The translations under genes were made by a program, and so were the position numbers. From positions 62,001 through 126,000 of the forward strand of contig JABVXU010000096.1 of the NCBI GenBank assembly GCA_013365365.1: a stretch of DNA of 64,000 nt, in the 5' to 3' direction. This document shows, in pieces, positions 38,801-57,500 of the stretch (its first letter is position 1; every line of letters begins with the position of its first letter). The stretch is from Cruorifilaria tuberocauda (lineage: Eukaryota; Nematoda; Chromadorea; Rhabditida; Onchocercidae). The notes below the pieces were generated by a model. That model ran no database searches. It worked only from the letters and a program-made list of their open reading frames with translations, and was not told where the DNA came from.

Positions 38801-39334
38801 ATGACATAAAACACACTGCAGTTTTATTTCAAGGATTCTTTGATGAGTACTTGAAAAAATCGGAAAAATATTGCAGCTAGAGCTAGGAAATAATCTTGTT
38901 CACAAAAATATTATAAAAAGAGTAAAATAAATACTAAGTAGGCAGTACTGCTTAATCGATGTATAAGAAGTATTTATACAATATTAATTGAATTAAGAAA
39001 GCATCTAACGATGATCTAGAACGCATGTAAGAACGATTGCGGAGATAATTTTACTAGAAATTATACATATACTAAGAAAATACCTTATTGATTTTGGACC
39101 ATGAACTCAATCCAAACAATGAAGTTCCAAAATACCTAGAATACACCTACATTGACTACATCACATTATAATTCTGACGGCGATTAGTAAACAGCAAGAA
39201 GTTACGAAAATTTTAACTTAAAAAATGGAACAGACCTGATGAAGGAAACATCGTTCACATTAGTCATTGTAACAATACCTCTGGGTTCCATCAGTGCTTT
39301 GTTCATCAAATAAGCAAAAAAGCGTTGTGTTGCA
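35898..39334 (-). CDS. NAXE: NAD(P)HX epimerase (YjeF N-terminal domain, NAXE/AIBP)
   Basis: NAXE epimerises damaged hydrated nicotinamide cofactors so that the partner dehydratase NAXD can repair them, usually in mitochondria. Four minus-strand exons join in phase: 39236-39334, 38167-38365, 37651-37915, 35898-36109 (stop TAA). From the first usable ATG at 39306 this gives about 248 residues. Family hallmarks run in order: [13 protein letters not shown], the nucleotide-binding loop [64 protein letters not shown] and HYVGGRFVP. Human NAXE is 288 residues with a roughly 48-residue targeting sequence; none is seen here, so an upstream coding exon may be missed or the worm protein is cytosolic. 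The last intron is 1.5 kb and contains a copy of the dispersed repeat. It is head-to-head with the GSK-3 gene. Confidence 0.94.
36737..37031. repeat. Dispersed repeat, copy B (inside a NAXE intron)
   Basis: Second copy of the element described at 32568-32810, in the same plus-strand orientation, here within the 1.5-kb last intron of NAXE. It shares the same ordered blocks, including the 17-base TCGAATAAGGAAATAAA at 36907-36923. A 66-codon plus-strand frame across it is not conserved in the other copy. Confidence 0.7.
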
Positions 39335-40356
39335 CTGCAAAAAGCATAATCAAACAGCATGTCGTGATAGCCTGCAATGAGGCTCGTTATCAAGAAATTT
39401 TAAAATTGAGAAGTGATTTTGTTTGCAAATATTTCAGAAATTACCCATTTGAGTCCATCAAATTTTATAAGTGAATGATATTAATAATAAAAACAACAAA
39501 AACATCTTGGCAACTATTAAACACTAATTTGCCGTGATTTCTGCTGCAACGTCTTCAGATATATAGCAGTGGAAAACTAATACCAATTCATCAGTGATTG
39601 AAATGTGGAAATTGCACAGATAACATGAAAGTAAGTGAACAAAGGGTAATAACATGATAAGTAACTAGCTACACTGGGTCAGTGTTGACCAGCGAACAAA
39701 AAACAAAGCAATTTTGTCAATCTGTCGTTAAAAACGGCTCGGGCCTTAGGTCCTTTCATAAAGCTTGTGAGTTTTGGAGTGTATGCTCGGCTGTGGTCTG
39801 TGTTGGGATATATATACTTAGGATTATAATACTAGTTTGGATTGATATGTTCTTTTATCCGTCTTAAGTAAATTAAAATGTAGAAATTAACTGGAAAGGT
39901 TCGCAAAAGGAAATGCATCCACTTAGATGTGAGATTTATTATTAGAAAGGCTCATTGGATTTTGCTAATATTGCATTATGAAATGTCTTTCTACATAAAC
40001 AAGTAAAGTTTGTTGCTATTGTTTAACGCAGTCGGAGTATTTTGTCATTTATTATGGACATAGTGAAGAAAGAAAGACAGTATTGTTAGTAATTTTGATT
40101 TCAGTTTCGTTTGGTTCAACACATTTCTGTAAGGAAAAACCACACTGAATTTATTGACCAGGATTTGAGTTTGAAGAATTATGTAGTTTAAATTCATTCA
40201 GTTTCAACAGAATCTTTGAATTTTAGTCTTCAAATTTATTCCATTTTTTCTAGAATTCATCGGATTAAAAGAGTGGGTATTATTACTAGACTGATTTGTA
40301 TGACTAAAATTATCCGCTCGTAAAACTGTAGTCGTCAATTGTGATATATTGTTCTA
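39335..40356. promoter_or_regulatory. Shared upstream region of NAXE (minus) and GSK-3 (plus)
   Basis: About 1 kb between two div­ergently transcribed genes, so both promoters should lie here. A pyrimidine-rich acceptor (CCATTTTTTCTAG, ending about 40253) could be the trans-splice site for GSK-3, leaving a roughly 100-base 5' UTR. A 61-codon frame at 39682-39867 has no support. Confidence 0.45.
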
Positions 40357-42754
<2,398 letters not shown>

Positions 42755-44319
42755 CTTAGGGTTTTTCACCACCTCGATTTTAAACTTATATAATCATTCA
42801 GCCTTCATTTCATTAATGTGAAATCGCGCAAACACTCTAACATACCCAAATAAGAATTTTGGAACTATTGGCTCTCTAAAATTTAAATGCGAGCAATATG
42901 TGATGAATATTAACTTTTAATATCCATCACAGTATTAATCGCATCGTATTAATATTTTCTATAGAAAAACTGAAATAACTTGAAGGAAAAAAAGTGGACC
43001 TAGCGGACAATGAAGAAACGATCAACGATAATAGTGCAAATGGTGTGAACAGCTGAATAAAGGAAAATTTTCAAACTTAGGGAGCTATTAAATAGTTGCA
43101 TTTTCGTATGCCAGCAAGATATTGTCTTCTCTTCTTCATTTTTATGGAGCATCTCTATTATTTTATTTAGTTTTATATTTTCAAAAAATTTCCACTGTGC
43201 ACTTTGGCTAAACATGCATTTACCTTTTTGTAGGCTATATATGCTTAATTCATTTAGTCCTGAAAGTTTTCATTTCTGCTGGAGTATTAGTTTCATAACA
43301 TTGTTCGGGCAATGAATCATATATAATCGGTCTCAAATGTGGAAGTACTTCATTTGTTTATTTAAAGTTTATAGTTCTGCGAGGTGTTCAATTTTGATTG
43401 TCGTCAAATACTGGAAAAAATTTCTATCGTCATCAGCAGCATGGAAATTAGAAGGAAAGAATGTAACATACTTGCGTAAAGAATGTAACATACTTCGAAG
43501 GCAAAACATATTTAAGAATTTAATCACGGGAGGGATTCTTTCATATGTCTCTACTAATCGATACAAAAGATTGAGGAATGCTTACCAAGAAAGGTCTGCT
43601 TTTGCAAATGTGTGAAGTCAGATGGGAGACCATTTCGAAGGGGATAGGTCAACTCTATCAATCAATTATTGCTGACGCTTCCCCCCCTCCATTTTTTTCA
43701 ATTGATTTATTTTAGGAATGTAAAGCTAGGATAGAATATGCTCCATTTGTATGCACCAAACCACGTGTTCAGGCGAAAGAAGTTGATTTACCAATGAAAT
43801 CAATACATACATAAAAGAACTGGGCTTTAAGAAATCATGAGCATAATAAAACTGATGGAAATGTAATCCATATCAATTTGGTCAACATAAGAAAAGTTAG
43901 CACACCGTCAGGAAAATCTGTGTTAGCCGTACCGTGGCGCAGTCTTTCACCAATATCTCGCAAGATAACACTGTCATATTCATGAAACATTTTTCATTTC
44001 AGAACAAATCATCCATACAATCAACGAATGAAATCCACATGCATTTGATGGAAGAAATCAGAAAGAGAGAGAACACTGATGAAGAAAAAACTCATGATTT
44101 TTTATACACATCCTTCGCTGAGCAAAAAACCGAGTATAACATTATCTAGAAATCGAACGACGAGAATTAAGAGGGGGTATTTCTTTCACTTTCATGCCAG
44201 AGCCACCAAATTCTTCTTATGAGATAGTTTATCAGTATGCATTTTGAAAAGTAACAAAGAGTGCTTTTGCACATTGTCATACGTGTGATAATCTTGCTAT
44301 GTAAATTTACTTTTATCAG
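42755..44319. other. Convergent 3' region between GSK-3 and CK2 alpha
   Basis: About 1.6 kb between two genes that point at each other, expected to hold both 3' UTRs. It contains the long imperfect hairpin at 42890-42943 and a short tandem duplication around 43457-43497 (two copies of AAAGAATGTAACATACTT). Two frames (43337-43615 and 43934-44149) resemble no family and lack splice partners. Confidence 0.5.
42890..42943 (+). other. Long imperfect inverted repeat (RNA hairpin candidate) after GSK-3
   Basis: The arms GTGATGAATATTAA and TTAATATCCATCAC pair almost perfectly around a three-base loop (CTT). Outside them, AATA pairs with TATT and GCGA with TCGC, giving about 21 base pairs over 54 bases with three small mismatches or bulges. 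It starts about 135 bases after the GSK-3 stop, so it probably lies in that 3' UTR. A structured 3' UTR element, a small-RNA precursor or the remnant of a miniature inverted-repeat element would all fit; the tight loop argues against a typical microRNA. Confidence 0.55.
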
Positions 44320-47228
<2,909 letters not shown>

Positions 47229-47749
47229 GCTCCTCCCGGGCTGCTCCTCCTCCGCACTTACATCCATCCACACTTCATTGAAAAAACACACGACAACCTT
47301 ATTCCAAACATTGTTCAGATACGGTATCGTACATTTCCTGCTGAAACTTTCCGCTACGATTGCAGCTCTCTTTAGAATGCGTCTTATGTTGGTGCTATTC
47401 ACGCCTTGCATCATTTCATAGTAGATTATTCATTTTTACGAGATGCACTATGGGAAAAATATATCATTAATTGGCATGCTTGCGTTATTATGCTTCTAAC
47501 ATTTTTATTTCATATCCTTTTTTCTCAAGACGTCGGCATTTTCCTTTTTCACGTTCATCTATCTCAAATTAAATTTAATCCTATTGAAATGAACTAAAAC
47601 CGTATCATTATTTATTTGATTCTCTCATATCTGATTATATCTTTATATATGTGTAATGTATCATAAATTTAATTGCTTTTATCAATGTCATTATATCATT
47701 TACTTAATATAATGCATTCGGCTCATAATTAGTGATTTAATTTCAGGTA
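47229..47749. promoter_or_regulatory. Bidirectional promoter region of CK2 alpha and NFS1
   Basis: The 521 bases between the two start codons must serve both genes. The CK2 side (about 47190-47275) is locally GC-rich (CTCCTCCCGGGCTGCTCC), striking in this AT-rich window. The NFS1 side ends in TTTCAG (47741-47746) three bases before the ATG, a likely trans-splice site. Open frames in both directions across this stretch are not supported. Confidence 0.6.
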
Positions 47750-50297
47750 ATGTTTACAGCGACGGTTATTGGTTGGTCTAAATTTGGAACTGCTATTATT
47801 ACTGCTTTAAGGTGTTATGCAGTCAGTGCTACGACAAAGAAAGCATTCTGTAATTCTCAACTAAAACCTTTGTATTTGGATATGCAAGCAACTACACCGA
47901 TGGTTACTACCTGTTTCATCTCTTCCATCGAAAGTAATAGGTTACCAGTTTGCAAGAAATAATGGTATCACTCCATTAAAAAAATGTTTTAGGTTGTTTG
48001 AGTTTGCAGTAATTAGATATTAACATACTCATTACTGGAAGTTTCAGATTTTTGCATAGAGTTTTCGAGCTTTTTAGAATTTAAAATTTGCTTGAAGGAT
48101 CCACGCGTCGTGGACGCCATGATACCATATATGGTAAGTGCGTATGGTAACCCTCATAGTAAAACTCATTTTTATGGATGGGAAGCTGAAGAAGCAGTTG
48201 AAAAAGCCCGCTTGCAGGTAGAAGTTTTGACAAATCTCATTGATATGATAGTTAAGATCGGGTATTCGTGCGCTTCCGAATATATTTCTCTCTCGTTATC
48301 TAGTTTTTTGTTCAGGTGGCGAAATTGATTGGAGCAGGTTCACGTGAAATTATTTTCACATCTGGTGCTACGGAGTCAAATAATATCGCCATCAAAGGAG
48401 TAGCCAATTTTTACAGAGAAACTGGAAAAAATCATCTGATCACAGTACAGACGGTTAGGATTTGTGTTTATTTAAATGTATTAAATTGTGCAGGAACATT
48501 TTTTTTTGTTTTCTCATATTCTGCTTATATAAAATGATTAACAGATCTGTTTAGGAACATAAATGCGTTTTGGATTCCTGTCGTTATTTGTCAGCTAAAG
48601 GTTTCAAAGTGACCTATTTACCCGTCAAGAGAAATGGAATAATAAGTTTAAAAGCACGTTTTATGTTATTTTGAGTGCTCTTAGTGCAATTTTTAAGGCA
48701 GGGTATTTGAGTAAAAACTGCAATAGAGCAATGATAATATGACATAATTATGATTTTTATATTATCATTCAGGATGTTGTATTCCACCCCAGAAATCTGA
48801 ATTTCAAATTGCAGGAATTAGAGAATGCAATTACAAATGAAACTATTCTTGTATCCATTATGGTTCTGAACAATGAAATTGGTGTCATACAACCTACGAA
48901 AGAAATTGGTTATTTTTATTATGTTTCTTCCAAGCTAAAATATTATTTCATGCTAAAAATATTATTATTTGAATGCAACAGTTTATATTTCGCTTTAATT
49001 CAGCTTGTCATAATTGGTTTTAGGTATTTATGCTTAGCTATATTGAAGGTCAGGCAAAAGTCCTTATATCAGAAAGTCATACGTAGGTAACTATTTATTA
49101 TTGTGATTAGAAATAAAATTTTGTCTTTTGCGTAGCTATAGGGAAAATATGTCGAGAAAGAAACGTATTTTTTCACTGCGATGCAGCACAAGCTATTGGG
49201 AAGATATCGATAGATGTTAACGACATGAACATTGATCTAATGTCTATCAGTGGCCATAAAATTTATGGGCCAAAGGGTGAGTGATCCTTAAGAGAATTAG
49301 TATATATAAAATTGCATATAACTGAAAAGTTGAAGAGTTGCATAAAACATTATGATTATTGGAAAAGAACTATTAAAAACAAATGCTTCTAAGGTATTGG
49401 AGCAATTTATGTTCGCCGGAGACCTCGTGTTCGATTAGAAGCACAAATGTCAGGAGGTGGGCAGGAGAGGGGCATGCGATCGGGAACTCTACCAACACCT
49501 CTTATTGTTGGCTTTGGCAAAGTTCTTTTTATTCTTTTTTTCTTTCTAGAAGTTTGGATTCATTAGCTAAATAAGAGTTTTTTTCATCTAGTCTAGGCTT
49601 GTGCAATCGCAGCAGAAGAAATGGAAATGGATCAAAAGCACATCGAACGGCTATCGAAGCGGTTACTGGATCGAATAAATTCTAAGTTGAGCCATGTTGT
49701 GCGAAATGGTGATTCAGAACAAACTTATCAAGATTAGTTTTATGATTGCTTTATTCAGGGATAGAAACTGAAGTTGACAGTAAGTTTTTTGTATGCTGCA
49801 ATAGTTATGAACCTAATACCAATTTTCAAATAATAAAAATTTGATTAATTATTTAAATATTTTACGTATACCTTTTTAGGCTGCTTAAATCTTTCATTTT
49901 CTTGCGTTGAAGGTGAAAGTTTGTTAATGGCACTAAAAAATGTGGCGTTATCATCAGGCAGTGCATGTACCAGTGAATCACTTGAACCTTCATATGTCCT
50001 GCGGGCTATGGGTTCAGAAGAAGATTCGGCTCACTCCAGCATCAGATTTGGGATTGGACGATTCACAACCGAAAAGGTTACTTTTCTATCTGCAATATCA
50101 AGGGTTTTATGCACTGAGAATATTTGATTTTCGCCTTTGATGTAAAGATTTTATGCTTTTTGCATATATTTCAGGAAATTGATTATACCGCTGATCTTTG
50201 TATTAAAGAAGTACAACGACTAAGGGAAATGAGTCCATTGTGGGAAATGATCCAGGAAGGCACTGATTTGAAAAGTATAGAGTGGAACCAGAACTGA
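47750..50297 (+). CDS. nfs-1: Cysteine desulfurase NFS1, mitochondrial
   Basis: PLP-dependent enzyme that takes sulfur from cysteine and passes it, with ISD11, ACP and ISCU, into iron-sulfur cluster assembly in the mitochondrial matrix. Eleven exons join in phase to 441 residues (human 457): 47750-47902, 48098-48217, 48316-48453, 48555-48653, 48815-48908, 49136-49276, 49394-49521, 49597-49708, 49759-49779, 49880-50076, 50175-50297. Residues 1-40 are basic and hydrophobic, suitable for mitochondrial import. Then [69 protein letters not shown], the PLP lysine in [25 protein letters not shown], the catalytic-cysteine loop [17 protein letters not shown], and [13 protein letters not shown]. The end [10 protein letters not shown]...LKSIEW is typical of eukaryotic NFS1. 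Exon nine is only 21 bases; intron four probably has a GC donor. Confidence 0.96.
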
Positions 50298-51564
50298 GTT
50301 ATTTCACCTTCGGTCAATAATTCGACTTTATCGATTTTCAAAATATTTTTTTTCGCTGAAAAGCACCACCGTTTGGATGTAATCAGCATGCCTCCCATAT
50401 CTCGTTATATGTTGCAACTCGTTCTATCGATAATTGCTGAATCGCCTAAATATATATACTCTGAAGAGAAGTATTTATATTTATTAATGACATTTATTAA
50501 ATAAAAAATGTTCGACTGCATTATATATTAAATATACTTCCGAAGTTGCGATTTTCGTTGCTTCCTTCGGAAGATCTCGCAGCTGGTAGCACAGTGATCT
50601 TATCATATTACTTTATTATAAGTAATCATGATTTATTATAAGTGTAGGGCTGGAGCCTGTTGTCAAGTTTAGCAATGCCTTGATGTAATACCATTGTTTT
50701 CCATTCATAATATCGCATGCCAAGCTCTTCACACTTTCAATTTCATATGGAGATAAAACAGCTGTTGACCTTAATTCTATACGAAGATATGAAATGGAAA
50801 GAATGGAAAAATGTTTATCACATTGGAAAGGAAGTTTCAGTCATCACATGCTAAACCGTGAAAGTTAATGCCACCTCTCTTTAAGAAAAAGCGGCAATAC
50901 ATTTTTCTACAATAATAGTTCAAAGTTTACATGGGTAAATATATCTTGGATAAAAACACTGTTTATAAGTCACTATAAAAAGGAACTCCTACGATTGGCC
51001 TATTTAGTCAATATCCCAAATAAACAACTGTAAAAGAAAAGTACGTAGACAACAAATCTAAAAATACATTTTGAAAGACTTCACCAACTTTATTTATAGT
51101 CATAGTACACCGAATAAAGATGAATATAGCGAAAATTTAGAAACAATACAAAACTGAAACATATAATGCGATTACATATTCGGCATTCAATTGCCAAAGT
51201 TTAGCAAATAAAAATACCGGTTACTGATTGAGTGAATAATCGGATCATGGAAACGATACAAAACCAACCAAAAATCGCACCATTTGACAAAATAAATAAA
51301 GAAAAATCGGGTTGACACGTCGTTATGTTTCGATACTATTAAATATATTGTAAGTACACAATGCAATCAACAATGTACCAAAAAGCAACTAAAAACAGAT
51401 GTCATAAGATTGATCAGAATGATAGATCATTTTATGCAAATAAATGGTTTCATTGACGAATCTTGTCTCTTTCTTCATTACTAGCTCATATGTTTAAAAA
51501 ACTAATCACCCACAAAATCATTTTAAAAAAAAATTGGACATCCAAATATTCCTTTAACCTCACA
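50298..51564. other. Convergent 3' region between NFS1 and the TULP4-type gene
   Basis: About 1.3 kb holding both 3' UTRs. On the plus strand an AATAAA-like signal follows the NFS1 stop near 50500. On the minus strand an AATAAAG signal lies near 51092, downstream of the TULP4-type stop. No other gene seen. Confidence 0.6.
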
Positions 51565-54500
51565 TCATTTTAAACGTTGAGTAATGGATGCAAGTGCAAT
51601 AGCAAACGCTTGCACAGCAGTAAATGGTGAACGGAAATCAAGCGTATAGGCGCCATTTTCTATTCGTCCAAATTGCATCACTTGCTGATCGTCGTATTCG
51701 ATTTGGAAGTTTTTTGCGGATTCTTGAGTTACACGACCACCAAAATCTAGCTGAAATAGTTAAACTTCAAATAAATAGGAAATTAATTCTATACAGATTC
51801 TTAGGCAATTCATTCATTCAGACGTAAAATAAAGAATTTTATAACAAAAAAAATACTGGTGGAGCTCATCAAGGATTATTATTGATCAGTTTTGTAGATA
51901 AAAAGTTGCCGATAATTGATCAAAAGCTGTTAATACTAATTTCTGATCATATAAACATTAATTTCAAGCTAAAAAGTGACCTACAGTTACATTTCCAGTG
52001 AAATGAATCAATGTACCACATTATACTTCTAATCAAATGATTGTTAACTGTATAAATAAAAAGAATAACATGGTTGAGAAGTTACAAACATAAATAAACA
52101 ATAAGCGTAGTTGAAATTAGGATCAGAAAAAGTTCGCGTATACTAAATATCATGCAGTCGAACTAGCCTGTGATTTTATACAACACCTATCCTAATTAAA
52201 TTTTATATCATTCACGCGTGTATATCATATATCAAAAGGCTAATTTATAAAGTAGAACAATCCTGAAGTTTTGAGCTTCAAGTTAAAATTGAATATCATG
52301 TACAGGAAAACATATTCAGAAACATAAACTGCTGTGACTTGAACAAAATGATAGTTCGAAAATAGTCATTAGGTAACGAATATGAGAAAGGAGTTTGACC
52401 GGACCATATAAAAACAACGGATAAAGTTATCAAATATTCCTGGAAATCCGATGATATGAGAGTTACACTAATTTGTTGCTCTAATTTTTTGATTCATTGT
52501 TGTATTCTTACTTTACTTTTGAGTTAAAGAGAGAAAGTAAGCATACCTGATACACTTGGCTAGCTTCATTCCAAAAAGGCGCTTTATTATTCATAGTAAG
52601 GAAAGAGATATTTTCATCATTTATTGTAGGTTGTTCACCAAGCACTGCTTTGATATGCTTAATTCTTTCTTGCAAATCACCGCAGACTTCATCAAGTAAT
52701 TCATCACCTTAAATTAATGTTTTTACGTAAACGAACAACTGAGTTAAACTGAAGATTGTTTTACATGCTCTATGAAACTAAAAATTTTTAAATAAAAAAT
52801 CTGATTTACCATAACTAATTTTTTTTTCAATTTGTGAAACTTTCTTCGAAATATCCTTCAATTGCGTTCTCAGAGATGATACTGTTGCGTGGCTTTCCTT
52901 TATCGAATCCTAAATTTAAAAACTCTTCGAAAAATCTAATTTCTCAAGTTTTTTTCATTTAATAGTGAATAAAAGTCAATAAAATATTTGACTTCTTGTA
53001 CTCAAAATGTTTCTGTCATATGAAAATGCCAATAAATGACACCTTTTATAGATAATGGAATGTTCCTTTTGAGTTTTATTATATTTTCGATTATATGATG
53101 TGACACTTACATTCATACAACGATATGGTAAAGACTGTAGATTCACCGGATTTGAACTCTCGTTATTACTTAGCTGCCCCACCGCACAGCGCATAGTCAG
53201 ATCATTTGCTAACTTTGCTAACTTATCCAGTACCGATGTTATATCACTTAACTGCCTCATCCCTAAAACTATAGGTTTCATTTTGAAATATTCAAGATAT
53301 TAGAATTATGCAAAACGCTAAGTATCATTATAAAAATATCATACGTAGCAAACTACTTTTGCATACTTTTCCTGCAAGGAATTTACAGAAATACTATATT
53401 AGGTATTACTAAAAAGTAATGTCTTCAAAACTATTACCTTTGCGAGAGGTTTCAGCAGCTCTGAAGCAATCAATGAGTGGAGTGCGTTCAGTAGCATCAC
53501 GCATGACAACAGCGTCATCCTCATCAATATACTAAAAAATCGGTTTTGTAATATAATCAATATGGCTTTGAGCAGAAAAAATGAAAAGTGTATGAAAACA
53601 TAATCAACAAAATTAGACTAAATGGGACCTATAATGAACAACCGGTAATAACAACCTCAATATCATCAAATTGTTGAGACCATCGACTGCTAGATGTTGA
53701 AGGTTCAATATGGGTGAATTCATTGCGCTGCGGTTTCATACCCGGACTAACTACGCATACCTCCTTGGGAAGAGTTGTTGCCTTAGTTGATACTTTCGAA
53801 ACATATCTTATTACATTAGTAGTTCCACCGAAAGAATCTAACTTCTGCGATGGTTTTTCAAGATCGCTGGCAAAACATTTCATTTTTGCAATATGCCTTT
53901 CTACGGCCACTTTCAGATCATTAAATTCTGATAAGATACTCTGTAACCTAACAAACATGAAACGAAAACGAATTATTTATATTTTGAAAGAATCTCTTGT
54001 TGTAGCATATAACATATTGTATCATTTTTTATCCGAATAATGTCTTTAACTTTGATAAAATGAACTTTTCAAGAAACAAATCAATATCTAGTTAAGACAA
54101 AAATTTTTTTTATAAACCGACCATTCTGATCAAAAAGTATCAAAAAACTGAGCGTACTTGAAAAAGAAGTTTCTCTTCAATTGATAATGGTTCCTCGACT
54201 GTTTCATCAATCAGTGGTTCTATGTCCATTCCCACACCACGTCTTCTCATCAGATTTCCTCCCTCTCTCAAAATTTAAAATGACAAATCATATATAAAGA
54301 ATTATTAGTAAAACTCATGAAGATTGGAAGGACATCAATTATTTTAATGTAATATGTTTTTTGCACTCATGGCAAGGAATTTAAATACACAAAAGAAAAT
54401 TTAAAATACAGGCATATACCGATCATTTGGAACGATAGTAGCATTGCGAACATTGCTTTCACTCGAAAAGCCACTGTTATTATTCGATTGTGCACTGCTT

Positions 54501-57500
54501 ATTGGCTTACAATATGTTCTACAATGAGAAGTTGACAGAGGACTGCCGGTCCTTTTGGTCAAGTCAGCCAATTGTACTGTCATTTGACGAGGTTGTAAGT
54601 GAAGAACTGATGTCTTATAAACAACCTGAAATTAAGGCCCTTTGCAAATGGGCTACTCTAGAGAGTTTTTTGGATTTATCCCTTTTTTATCCCAGATTTA
54701 CTAGTTGAAAAATCCTTAGCTAGTAAATGCTTTGACTGAAAGCTGCTTAAGAAGCAAACAAACTTGAGCAAGAAAAGTTGGAAGAATATTGGTTGTAACG
54801 GACAATATTTTGAAACGAGTGCACCATACATTGGATGTAATCTGAAAAATTACTACTTACTCAGAACATAATAATAAAGAACTTCCATTGTATTTCTAGA
54901 GTTCATAGGTTTTTCATAGCAAAATGCATATACCTGAACTAGTTTACCACTGTTTCTGTTAATAGGACAGCTAACATAACGATTCATAAAAACTCTTAGA
55001 TGGCGTTTACTTCTTCTCCAAACAGAATTTCGCTGTGCAGATGGTCGAGTAAATGCGCCTACATCTTCTGCAAGTGAATGGATCACTGCACATAAAATCA
55101 CAAATTTATGTGGCAATAAATGCCTCTATATAAAATCTTCTGCACGAAACTCCCAATAGGATATCAGAAATTAGTTTTAAAACTGCTTCCAAATTTGAAC
55201 TGAAATAAGTGCGTAATACTGGTGCATGTCGCAATCAAAGCTATTGTCCAAATAGAGAAAGTAATTCTAGAACCCACCAACTTGCACAGAGCTTTCACTG
55301 TCTGATTTTAACAATGTCAATTTGGGATTGCAAAGAGAAATCTGAAATTGAGGAATGATTCTATTCGTTTGTTTGCCGAGCAGGACAGGAATAAGGCCAG
55401 CCATGTGCTCCATGCATAACACATATGTATGAATTTTGCTTGGTACAGGGCGTATTGTACAATACCAGCGCCAGTCGGAGGGCTCACAAACCTTCATCAG
55501 CATGTCATTACGTGAAGGAACACGACACTAAAAAAATATATCGTATATCGTACATGATAATTAAAAACATCAATTCTCACCATAATTCATGAATTTATGA
55601 GATGTTCTTCAGAAATTTCTTAGAATCAAAGCAGTTTTTCTAAAAAAAGAGATTTAGATCGTAAAAATTATTAAAGAAAACTATAAAACTGAAATGAAGA
55701 ATAAAGACTAACTCTAATTATGTGATGATCCAACGCACGAATAGCATTCCGCTCGCGTGGAGGTAGTGGGAGTACATCGACACGCCGTGCAGATGCGCCC
55801 AGTAGTTGCCATAAGTTGTAAGCAACCAAATTGAATAACGACGGCACATCATGCAGAACCCGTCCAACAGCCAACTGATTACCTAATCAGAAGTCCAATA
55901 CAGCAGAAGACAGGAAATCAAATTTATTTCGCATAGCAAAAAAGATTCGCACGTTGCGAAAGGATGAAGACGTACAATACTTAAAGGTACGTCGTCCTCC
56001 CTGAAATATTTTACCTACAACGTGCTTACTTTGCTGCCGCAGTCAATAGTTTCTAATAAGCTCTGGATTAGTAAGTTGGCAGCAGGATACAAGTAAATAA
56101 GAAAGATATATTTCTGTTTTTCAGAAATTTCTATAAGTTAAGAAAACTTTTAAAATTGAAGACATTGAAACCTGATGTGGCAATAATGAAGCGATCATCA
56201 TGAACCCAAGTAAATGCAGTGAGAGCAGTAGCCGAAGGTTGCGAAACTTGGCTATCGCAGACAATATTTCCTTGATATGTCATAATAAAGAAATGATTTT
56301 CTTTACAAACAGCAGCCAGCAGTGTACCATTCGCATTCCACTGAATGCTTAATAGGGTTTCATTACACTGCCACTTCGCACTATCAATCTAAATAAATGG
56401 TAAAAATTATAAACAAATTTCAATTTATGAAGTCTAGAAGCGCTTCTTTTTAGAACTGAACAAAGAAAATAATTATTTTAACATAAAATTTTAAAAGTCT
56501 AAAGAAACCGCAAAACTTCTTTTAGCAAAAAACGCACACTAGAAGCGATTGCTAAATCATCTCTTCTATTTTAACAAAATAAATTTAGACAGAAACTGAT
56601 AATTCCTTAAATCAAAGCCCTTAAAAAATATATTTATAGAGAAAACCTAAAACCAAAACTTGTTAGCCTATCAGGTCCCATCGTATAAAAACAAGGAATT
56701 CCTTGTAAGAATGTATTTCCTGCAAAACAAAAGACCCGTGAGAAGAGGAGAACTAATGTCCATCTTACATCGTCTTATTTTTAAATGTGTTCAAGCAAAA
56801 TAAAAATAATAAATCTCTCGTACAAACAAACCTCATCATAAGAACACAAAAAATTAAGAAGGCCCGCACCAGAACAAACAGCTAATGTCCATTTATCATT
56901 CTTACGTCGTGAAGATGCTGCTAAAAACCGAATACCGCCATTTATATACATTTTTCTTTCTGTAATTGTCGCACCTAGAAGTAATAAAATCAAATAAATT
57001 TATATAACTAAAATTGAAAATACGTATCTTAGTTCCTACAAATCATTTCCTTACAGCAGAAAATTTAAAAAATAAAATAAATATTACTATGCAAAAATTT
57101 TCCATCTTCTTTTTATTTGTTCTATCACGAGAGATTGACAATTAAGAGAATATCTCAATGCATTACATGATATTTACAGTTTAATATCAAAGACAAGCAA
57201 TGCTATCAATAAATTTCGCCATTTCAGAACCATGTTCAACTTCACGTCGCAATAAAATAATTGTCATTAAGAGCAATTAAAACATATTATTCAAAGTAAT
57301 AAAATCTACAACCTAATGCCGAATAAACTGAGAAATGACCTTGTTCATTTAACACCTGAATTGTACCATTACTGAATCCCAAAATAATTTCACGCGAATC
57401 GGGAGCCCAAACACCACAATTAACAGTAGCAGGAAATGAACTAGACCATATTCTCTGACCCGTAGCAGAACCAATTAAAACAAAATTATCTTCATAACAA

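Noticed and set aside
42890..42943. Calling the GSK-3 3' hairpin a microRNA
   Set aside because: The terminal loop is only three bases and the stem is short of a typical precursor; kept only as an unclassified hairpin.
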